53,052 nucleotides of DNA from the NCBI GenBank assembly GCA_025360645.1, contig JANYBT010000012.1:1-53052 (forward strand), in the 5' to 3' direction. Below are positions 45,294 through 51,610 of the stretch, piece after piece. Made by a program: the position numbers and the translations under genes. The stretch is from Acidobacteriaceae bacterium (GTDB taxonomy: Bacteria; Acidobacteriota; Terriglobia; Terriglobales; Acidobacteriaceae). Under the pieces are notes generated by a model. The model saw nothing but the letters and a program-made list of their open reading frames with translations, did no database searches and had not been told where the DNA came from. How positions within the stretch are numbered: position 1 is the first letter of the stretch; every line of letters starts with the position of its first letter.

Positions 45294-45539
45294 GGCCTCG
45301 CTCCTTTCGCTGGCGCCGCCGCCCGCGCGCCCGTCCTTCCGGTTCAAGGAAAACGGATTCCATATTAACCCAGGAACGCCGCTTGCGGAAGGCGTTCTCG
45401 ACCCGAAGCAGCCGCGCAGCGGCGGAACTCATGGGTCCCGCAGGCAAGGGCGGGGCAGGCCAAAGCGCCAACCTGTTGTATAGTTTCACCAACGGTGGCG
45501 ATCCGCGCAGCCCTCGGCTCGTCGCCCAGGGAGGCATAT

Positions 45540-46472
45540 ATGGCGATCGCGAATGAAGCGGGTCGGCTCAATGCCCTTCACCAATACAAAATCCTGGACA
45601 CCGAACCCGAGCAGGCCTTCGACGACCTTACCTTAATCGCTTCTTAGGTCTGCCGTACTCCTATCGCCCTCATCAGTCTGGTCGACGACGACCGCCAGTG
45701 GTTCAAGTCCAAGATTGGCCTTCAGATCCAGCAAACCACCCGCAGCGTCTCCTTCTGCGCCCACGCCATCCACCAGCAAGGCATCTTCTCTGTGCCCGAT
45801 GCCTTCAACGACCCCCGCTTCCACGACAACCCGCTGGTGCAGGGCGACCCCACATCCGCTTCTATGCCGGCCCCCCATCACCACTCCGGACGGCTTCGCC
45901 CTGGGCACTCTCTGCGTCATCGATTACGTCTCGCGCAGGCTCACCGCCGAGCAGCACAACACGCTCCAGGCTCCGGAACGCCAGGTGGCCGCCCAACTCG
46001 AACTGCGCCGCAACCTGGAAGAATTGCGCGTCGCTCTGGAAGGCGTCACCTCCCTCAACGCCCTCATCCCCTTTTGCTCCACCTGCGCCCTCAACATCGT
46101 CATTCCCGTCGATCCCACCCGGCTGCATACTGTCACCGCCGGTCTCAATCAGGCGCTTGCCAGTACGGGCTGGTCTGAGAAAGAGATGATGGAAGTCGAC
46201 CTCGCCTTGCAGGAAGCCCTGGCCAACGCCATCCGCCACGGCTGCAAGAACGATCCTCAAAAGCAGGTGCAGTGTTGCGTCAGCTTTGACGCCAAGGGAG
46301 AACTGGTCATCGTCGTCACTGATCCGGGCACCGCTTCGATCCCGCCGCCGTTCCCAGCCCTGTCGAAGGCGACAACCTGTTGAAGGCCAGCGGCCCCGGC
46401 GTGTTCCTTATCAACCAGCTCATGGACACTGTTGAGTACACCCAGCAAGGACGCACCCTATCCATGCGAAAG
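45540..46472 (+). pseudogene. Broken GAF - HATPase (RsbW-like) regulator gene
   Basis: The ATG at 45540 follows GGGAGG and opens 'MAIANEAGRLNALHQYKILD', the usual start of GAF sensor proteins. An in-frame TAG at 45645-45647 replaces an expected Gln after 'LIAS'. After it the same frame continues ('[20 protein letters not shown]', 'SVSFCAHAI') to about 45850. One-base deletions are then needed near 45848-45851 (C run), near 45871-45876 (C run) and near 46333 to keep the protein in register: 'HIRFYAG' | '[16 protein letters not shown]' ... 'QEALANAIRHGC' ... 'VVTDPGT' | 'FDPAAVP' ... 'VFLINQLMDTVEYT'. The C-terminal part is a RsbW-type anti-sigma/ATPase domain. Nearly all codons are otherwise intact, so decay is recent or the sequence has errors. 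Its likely former role was a light/redox-type GAF-gated regulator of a partner-switching stress system. Confidence 0.8.
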
Positions 46473-46699
46473 CACCCCACCCCAGCTGATCTTTCTCTAC
46501 CCCCCCACATTTTTCCAGCAAGAAGTATCCCCGTCCCTCGTTCTGTTCACAGAGGAATCCGGACGCGGGTTTGCGCCGGACGCGCCTGCAAGCCTGACCT
46601 TATGGTTCACCGGAAAAATCCAGCATCAGCTTTGCCTCACTCGCGTTTGAGGCGGATGAGACCACCCAGCACGGCTTCGGGCGCCTGCAACTGCGATGC

Positions 46700-46705
46700 T
46701 ATAAT
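46700..46705 (+). promoter_or_regulatory. Putative -10 element of the secretin gene
   Basis: A perfect TATAAT lies 28 bases before the preferred TTG start at 46733. No convincing -35 is found 16-18 bases upstream. The preceding 230 bases hold only decayed sequence after the broken GAF gene. Confidence 0.4.
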
Positions 46706-46732
46706 CACCAATTCGGAGTGCAAGGAAATCAT

Positions 46733-48991
46733 TTGAGCCACAACGGAATGAACCGCCTAATCCGCCCCGCCTTGGTGCTGATCGCCGTAGTGCTCGCTGT
46801 GGGCGTCATTGCCGGTAAGAGCAAAGACAGCGACAAGGCTTTGTTCGACAAAGGCGCCGACGCGGAGGCCCGCCAAAACTACGAAATGGCCTACGACTTT
46901 TACAGGCAAGCCTACGACCTGAAGCCCAAGGACCTGAAATATCGCATCTCCTATGAGCGCATGAAGTTCTATTCGGCGGCGTCGCATGTGCATCGCGGCC
47001 AACTCCTGCGCGATGGCGGTAAGCTCGATGAGGCGCTGGCGGAATTCAAGAAGGCCAACGACATTGACCCCTCCAGCTTTGTCGCCATCCAGGAGATGCG
47101 GCGGACCGAGCAGATGATCAAAGAGGCCGCCAGCGGGACTCCCGAAGCGAGAGCGGCTGCCCCCACACAACTCAAGCGCCGCCTGGAATCCGCCCAGGGT
47201 CCGGTGGATCTCGCCCCCATTTCCGGCGTCCCCATCACTCTAAAGCTGACCAACGACGCCAAAATGGTGTATCAGTCGATTGGCCAGTTGGCGGGAGTCA
47301 ATGTGCTATTCGATCCCGATTACACTTCGCGCCCCATCAAGGTGGAGTTGAATGGAGTCTCGCTGGAGGAGGCGCTGGAGATCACCGCGCTCGAGTCCAA
47401 GACCTTCTGGCGCCCCGTCACCCCCAATACTATTTTCGTCGCGCAAGACAATCCTTCCAAGCGCAAAGAGCTGGAACAGAACGTCATCAAGACTTTTTAC
47501 CTTTCCAATTTTTCCCAGCCCACCGAACTGCAAGACATTGTCAACGCCATGCGCCAGATTCTGGAAATCAACCGGGTGCAGCAGATGCCGGCTCAAGGGG
47601 CGGTGATTGTGCGCGGCACTCCCGACCAGATTGCGCTGGCCCAAAAATTAGTGGACGACATCGATCGCGCCAAGCCCGAAGTCGTAGTCGAAGTCGCGGT
47701 CATGCAGGTCAGCCGCGACAAGATGAAGCAGCTGGGTATCAGCCCCCCTACTAGCGCGACCGTCGCTCTGCAGAACAACATCGTCACCAGCAACGGCACC
47801 AGCACCGGCACCTCGACCTCGACCAGCACCACTGGCGGCACACCCAACCAGGTCAATCTGAATCGCATCGGTAACCTTGATGCCACCGATTTTACCGTCA
47901 CCATTCCCCCGCTCACCGCGACGGCGCTGCTCAGTGACAGCACCACCAAGCTGATCCAGAATCCCCAGATTCGCGCTCTCGACGGCCAGAAGGCCTCGCT
48001 CAAGATTGGCGACCGGGTGCCGATCGCCACCGGATCCTTCCAACCCGGCATTGGAGGCGTTGGTATTAACCCACTGGTAAATACTCAGTTCCAGTACCTG
48101 GATGTTGGCGTCAACATCGATATCACTCCCCACGTCCACGCCGGACGCGAAGTCACGCTCAAAGTTGTCCTCGACATTTCCGCCGTCACCTCCCACGTCA
48201 GCATCGGAGGCATTGACCAGCCCGTCATCGGCCAACGCAAGATCGATCACGAAATCCGACTCAAAGATGGCGAAGTCAACCTGCTCGGCGGCATCCTGGA
48301 AAACGCGCAGACCAAGTCTCTGAGCGGCATCCCCGGCTTGTCGTCCATCCCCATCCTCAAATACCTGTTCTCGCAGTCCACCACCGATAACCGCGAAAAC
48401 GAAATCGTCTTCGTCATGATTCCTCATATTATTCGGGCGCCGGAAGTGCCTCGGGGAGCGGACATTTTGGATGTCGGCACGGCGAACCAATTGGGCTTGC
48501 GGCGGACCACGCCGAAGCTCGCGAAAGCGCCGCCGGCGGCGAATGGCGCCGTGGTTCCAGTCGAGTTGAATCCGCAGGGCGCGGCGTTTGGATTTAATCC
48601 GCCGGTGATCACTGCGGAAAAAGGCGCGACCTTTACCGTGAACGTGGAACTGACGGGTGGGCGCAACGTGTATCAGGTGCCGCTGCAAGTGAACTACGAC
48701 CCCAACCAGTTGCAAGTGGTGAATGTTTCCAATGGAACGTTCCTGAGTCAGGACGGCCAAGTGGTGTCGCTGGTGCATCGCGACGATGCAGCTACTGGCA
48801 CCATGCAGATTACGGCAACACGGCCGCCGGGTGCGGGCGGCGTCACCGGACAAGGCACTGTGGTGACGCTGACCATGATGGCAAAGACGGCGGGACAATC
48901 GCCGCTCACCATCACCCGGGGAGGCGCGCGCGATCCGGCCAACCAGCCCATCCCGGTCAACGGGGCGCAGGCGAACGTGACCGTCCATTAA
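46733..48991 (+). CDS. Secretin-like protein with TPR and C-terminal cohesin domain
   Basis: The roughly 752 residues have a signal peptide, then TPR-like helices ('ALFDKGADAEARQNYEMAYD', 'GKLDEALAEFKKANDIDPSS'). A secretin N1/STN-type domain ('ITLKLTNDAKMVYQSIGQLA', 'SRPIKVELNGVSLEEALEI') and a NolW-like domain follow, then the secretin core about 330-590 ('QFQYLDVGVNIDITPHVHAG', 'VNLLGGILENAQTKSLSGIP'). The end, about 620-750, is a cohesin-like sandwich ('FTVNVELTGGRNVYQVPLQV', 'NYDPNQLQVVNVSNG'). It should form an outer-membrane gated pore for pilin-type secretion. The TTG at 46733 has AAGGA 6 bases before it; a GTG at 46718 and an ATG at 46748 are alternatives. Two pseudopilin genes follow directly. 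Confidence 0.9.
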   Translation: MSHNGMNRLIRPALVLIAVVLAVGVIAGKSKDSDKALFDKGADAEARQNYEMAYDFYRQAYDLKPKDLKYRISYERMKFYSAASHVHRGQLLRDGGKLDEALAEFKKANDIDPSSFVAIQEMRRTEQMIKEAASGTPEARAAAPTQLKRRLESAQGPVDLAPISGVPITLKLTNDAKMVYQSIGQLAGVNVLFDPDYTSRPIKVELNGVSLEEALEITALESKTFWRPVTPNTIFVAQDNPSKRKELEQNVIKTFYLSNFSQPTELQDIVNAMRQILEINRVQQMPAQGAVIVRGTPDQIALAQKLVDDIDRAKPEVVVEVAVMQVSRDKMKQLGISPPTSATVALQNNIVTSNGTSTGTSTSTSTTGGTPNQVNLNRIGNLDATDFTVTIPPLTATALLSDSTTKLIQNPQIRALDGQKASLKIGDRVPIATGSFQPGIGGVGINPLVNTQFQYLDVGVNIDITPHVHAGREVTLKVVLDISAVTSHVSIGGIDQPVIGQRKIDHEIRLKDGEVNLLGGILENAQTKSLSGIPGLSSIPILKYLFSQSTTDNRENEIVFVMIPHIIRAPEVPRGADILDVGTANQLGLRRTTPKLAKAPPAANGAVVPVELNPQGAAFGFNPPVITAEKGATFTVNVELTGGRNVYQVPLQVNYDPNQLQVVNVSNGTFLSQDGQVVSLVHRDDAATGTMQITATRPPGAGGVTGQGTVVTLTMMAKTAGQSPLTITRGGARDPANQPIPVNGAQANVTVH

Positions 48992-49028
48992 TGCGCCGAC
49001 TGATGATGCACCGACTGAGATTTGCGTG

Positions 49029-49517
49029 ATGAAAGTTGGATTCGCCAGAACGACGGGGAGGGCGCGCGGAACTTCCCATGAACGCGGCTTCACCCTGATC
49101 GAATTGATCATCGCCACCGCGCTGCTCTTGATTCTGACCAGCATGGTCATTCCTTTTGCGCGCTTCGAAATCAAGCGCCAGAAAGAACACGAGCTGCGGG
49201 AGGCCTTGTGGACGATGCGCGATGCGATTGATCGCCACAAGGATGCGGCGGACCGCGGAGCCTTTCAGATCAAAGTGGACTCGCAGGGATATCCGCCGGA
49301 TTTGGAATCGCTGGTGAAGGGCGTGGATGTCGCCGGCAAAAAAGTCCGCTTCTTGCGCAGAATTCCCAAAGACCCGATGACCGGAAAAGACGAGTGGGGC
49401 GAGCGCTCCATGCAGGATGAGCCCGACTCGGAATCCTGGGGCGGGCAGAACGTATTCGATGTCTTCAGCAAATCAGACGGCACGGCGCTGGACGGGACGA
49501 AATACAAGGACTGGTAA
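49029..49517 (+). CDS. Type II secretion / type IV pilus pseudopilin (1)
   Basis: The 162 residues have a prepilin leader cleaved after Gly20, before Phe21 ('ERG|FTLIELIIATALLLILT'), with the +5 Glu at 25. One N-terminal hydrophobic helix leads to a globular head with 'PKDPMTGKDEWG', the GspG-type turn. The leader is long and Arg rich. A GTG immediately before the ATG at 49029 could also start it. It would be processed by a prepilin peptidase and built into the pseudopilus that pushes cargo through the upstream secretin. It starts 38 bases after the secretin stop and its stop is directly followed by the next pseudopilin ATG. Confidence 0.9.
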   Translation: MKVGFARTTGRARGTSHERGFTLIELIIATALLLILTSMVIPFARFEIKRQKEHELREALWTMRDAIDRHKDAADRGAFQIKVDSQGYPPDLESLVKGVDVAGKKVRFLRRIPKDPMTGKDEWGERSMQDEPDSESWGGQNVFDVFSKSDGTALDGTKYKDW

Positions 49518-49952
49518 ATGAACCAAGAACAACAATCCGGCACACCGCGGCAACATCGGCGGTTCCAGCGGAGGCGCGGGTTCACGCTGATCGAGTTGGT
49601 CGTGGTGATGAGCCTGATCCTGGTGCTGATTTCAATTGCGGTGCCGGTCTATAACCAGTCCGTGCTGCGGGCGAAAGAGTCGGTGCTGCGGCAGGACCTG
49701 TTCACCATGCGTTCGGTGATTTCCCAGTACACGCTCGACAAGCAAAAAGCCCCGCAGGCGCTTGACGACATCGTGACCGCAGGATATCTGAAGAAGATTC
49801 CGGTCGATCCCATGACCGGACGCAACGACAGTTGGCAGGTGGAGCAGGAAGACGTGCTGCTGGCCGTGGACCAGCAAGAGCCGGGCATCACCGACGTACA
49901 CAGCGGCGCGAATTTGACCTCCAGCGACGGAACCACGTACAGCAGCTGGTAG
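49518..49952 (+). CDS. Type II secretion / type IV pilus pseudopilin (2)
   Basis: The 144 residues repeat the pseudopilin design: leader ending Gly21, 'RG|FTLIELVVVMSLILVLIS' with Glu26 at +5, amphipathic helix, then 'KKIPVDPMTGRNDSWQ', the GspG-like calcium-loop region. It is shorter than the preceding paralog and keeps the same 'DPMTG' turn and C-terminal Trp ending ('TYSSW' against 'KYKDW'). The ATG follows the preceding TAA without a gap, so the two are translationally coupled. No ATPase or inner-membrane assembly genes follow, so these are likely encoded elsewhere. Confidence 0.9.
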   Translation: MNQEQQSGTPRQHRRFQRRRGFTLIELVVVMSLILVLISIAVPVYNQSVLRAKESVLRQDLFTMRSVISQYTLDKQKAPQALDDIVTAGYLKKIPVDPMTGRNDSWQVEQEDVLLAVDQQEPGITDVHSGANLTSSDGTTYSSW

Positions 49953-50340
49953 AGAGGGGCCCAAGCCTGGGTGGATCAGCCCACCGCCAAGAGGGACCGC
50001 CCGCGTCCGATTTCCCCGCAGCACCGTAACTAACCCCCTTTCCCTGCGGCCCCAAAGAATCGCCGCAAGTGAGCAATTCTGAACATTTTCCCCGTCTTCG
50101 CGAGGTGTAATATTCGTGCGGCTTGAGATTGGGTGCGCCGGTGTCGCCAGGGTGGCGCGCGCTGCTCCCAGTGACTAGATCCCGCGTTTTTCGAGGTCTT
50201 GGTCGGATGGCGGAAGCACATGCCCACGCCAAGCGGTCTAGAAAACCAATCGTCGTCCTGTTGCATCGAAAATTTTTCTGGATGCCAGGCGGTCCCTCGA
50301 TCCGGGTTTGTTAGAGTAAGACGACTAAAAGGAGAACTCA
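49953..50340. other. Intergenic region before the BON lipoprotein gene
   Basis: No gene is supported in these 388 bases. A 6-bp TGCGGC/GCCGCA stem (50045-50067, no T-run) is a weak terminator candidate for the pseudopilin series. The promoter of the BON gene should lie near 50280-50320, where the sequence is AT richer, but I cannot fix a hexamer pair. Confidence 0.4.
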
Positions 50341-50874
50341 ATGAGTGTCACGGCGCAAAGAAAAGCTTTCGCAACGCTGGTGGTGTTGGCTGGGTTGGTG
50401 TTCAGTGTGGCATGCACAAGCCACGACAGCCTTTCCTATAAAGACAACGTGAAGAAAGCGCTGGAGCAAGCCGAGCTGAAAGACGTAACGGTCTCTGAGG
50501 ACAAAGACAAAAACACCATTACTCTGGGCGGGACGTTGCACTCCGACGACGCCAAAGCCAAAGCGGCAGGGGTGGCGAAGGCTGCAGCGGCGGATCGGGT
50601 CATCGCCAATGAAATCAGCGTTCAGCCGGTGGGCGCCGAATCGGAAGCCAAGGGCATTGCCTCGAATTTGGATGAAGGCATCGAGAGCAACTACAAGGCA
50701 GCGCTAATTGCCAGTCGGTTGGACAAGCAAAGCATTAGTTTTAAAGCCAAGAATGGCGCCTTGACCTTGACCGGAAGCGTGAAAACGGCCAACCAGCGGG
50801 AGCAAGCGCAGAGCCTCGGCGCGGCGGTCCCCAATGTGCAGCAAGTGGTGAATCAGATCGAGGTACTACCGTAA
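50341..50874 (+). CDS. BON-domain lipoprotein
   Basis: The 177 residues begin with a lipoprotein signal (positive N-terminus, hydrophobic core 'FATLVVLAGLVFSVA', Cys25 as the lipidated residue; Ser rather than Leu/Val at -3 is slightly atypical). Two BON domains follow, about 33-95 ('VKKALEQAELKDVTVSEDKD', 'ITLGGTLHSDDAKAKAAGVA') and about 110-177 ('YKAALIASRLDKQSISFKAK', 'LTLTGSVKTANQREQAQSLG'). BON domains bind phospholipid surfaces, and OsmY/DolP-like proteins protect the envelope under stress. AAAGGAG lies 8 bases before the ATG. The metallothionein gene follows 28 bases later, probably on the same transcript. Confidence 0.92.
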   Translation: MSVTAQRKAFATLVVLAGLVFSVACTSHDSLSYKDNVKKALEQAELKDVTVSEDKDKNTITLGGTLHSDDAKAKAAGVAKAAAADRVIANEISVQPVGAESEAKGIASNLDEGIESNYKAALIASRLDKQSISFKAKNGALTLTGSVKTANQREQAQSLGAAVPNVQQVVNQIEVLP

Positions 50875-50902
50875 ACAGTAACGAAACCAGAAAGGAACAC
50901 CG

Positions 50903-51061
50903 ATGAACGACAAGAAACAAAATAGCTGTGCCCATCCCAGTTGCAGTTGTCCCGCCGCGGCTGATGGCAAATATTGCAGTCCGCACTGCGAAACCATCAA
51001 AACCGGCGCTGAGATTGCCTGCGAATGCGGGCATCCGCAGTGTGCCAGCAAGATTGATTGA
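50903..51061 (+). CDS. Bacterial metallothionein-like protein
   Basis: This 52-residue frame encodes 'MNDKKQNSCAHPSCSCPAAD', then Cys-rich text 'GKYCSPHCETIKTGAEIACE' and 'CGHPQCASKID'. Eight cysteines (9, 14, 16, 25, 29, 40, 42, 47) and three histidines (11, 28, 44) are arranged as C-x4-C-x-C...Y-C-x3-C...C-x-C-G-H-x2-C. That is the pattern of the bacterial metallothionein family (SmtA/BmtA), with the central Tyr-Cys-Ser and C-terminal Cys-Gly-His. It should bind four zinc or cadmium ions in one cluster with a zinc-finger-like subdomain. AAAGGAA ends 5 bases before the ATG. No dedicated SmtB repressor gene is visible nearby; the BON lipoprotein gene precedes it by 28 bases. Confidence 0.92.
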   Translation: MNDKKQNSCAHPSCSCPAAADGKYCSPHCETIKTGAEIACECGHPQCASKID

Positions 51062-51087
51062 ACCCCTACGCTGGTTGTTCCTGAGCG

Positions 51088-51124
51088 GGCCCACTCATAC
51101 ACTTTGTTTAAGCATGGGTGGGTC
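51088..51124. repeat. Long intergenic hairpin
   Basis: CCCACTCAT (51090-51098) pairs with ATGGGTGGG (51114-51122), one G-T wobble, extended by two further pairs (51088/51124 and 51089/51123). The 15-base loop is AT rich. No T-run follows, so it may be a transcript-processing site or a REP-type palindrome rather than a simple terminator of the metallothionein gene. Confidence 0.5.
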
Positions 51125-51162
51125 TGCATCCGGATCTTGAGATTAATCTTGGGAGATCGACG

Positions 51163-51576
51163 ATGAAGAAGACGCGCGCGTTCTGGTTCCCGCTTGGCTT
51201 GGTGCTGCTGCTCGGGTTGGGGATGGTACCGGCGCTCTGCGTCGCCGCCGATCCAACAGCCTAGAATCCAACTCCGATTGTTGGGACTTGGGAGGGAACG
51301 CTCGATCCAGGCGCACAGCCCAAGAAGAAAGTGGTCGTGCGCATTTCTGCGTCGCAAGACGGCACTCTCAGTGGCACGATCGACTATCCTGACCAGGACG
51401 TTTCGGGGATTATTATCAACGCCATTACCTACAAAGAATCGAAACTGCATTTCGAGAGCACCGGAATTCCGGGCTTTTGTGACGGCATTATGAATAAAGA
51501 GAATTCGGAGATCACGGCCTCGTGGAACCAGCAAGGCATCGCGCCTCTCAGTCTCGTGCTGAAGCGGACCCGTTAA
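51163..51576 (+). pseudogene. Secreted small-domain protein gene interrupted by an amber codon
   Basis: The ATG at 51163 follows GGGAGA and encodes a good signal peptide (MKKTRAFWFPLGLVLLLGLG, cleavage near 'VAA-DPTA'). An in-frame TAG at 51262-51264 (codon 34) then stops it. The same frame continues for about 104 codons without further stops: 'NPTPIVGTWEGTLDPG', 'DGTLSGTIDYPDQDVSGIII', 'KLHFESTGIPGFCDGIMNKE', 'ITASWNQQGIAPLSLVLKRT' and TAA at 51574. This domain resembles the Ig-like N-terminal segment I associate with acidobacterial secreted hydrolases. A single C-to-T change (CAG to TAG) would explain the stop. It is either a young pseudogene, a read error or a case of readthrough. The convergent hydrolase gene at 51611 is 34 bases away. 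Confidence 0.7.
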
Positions 51577-51610
51577 GACCCAAGTGGTTCGCTCCGCTGC
51601 ATTCCGCTAA

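Noticed and set aside
47648-49240. A 530-codon open frame antisense to the secretin and pseudopilin genes
   Set aside because: It lies wholly over well-recognised coding sequence, has no domain features, and its composition is the usual GC-rich antisense shadow.
45645-51264. Amber codon reassignment (for example pyrrolysine or Gln) suggested by two in-frame TAG codons
   Set aside because: Clearly intact genes in the window end with TAG (for example those ending at 952, 11495 and 49952), and one of the two affected genes also carries three frameshifts.
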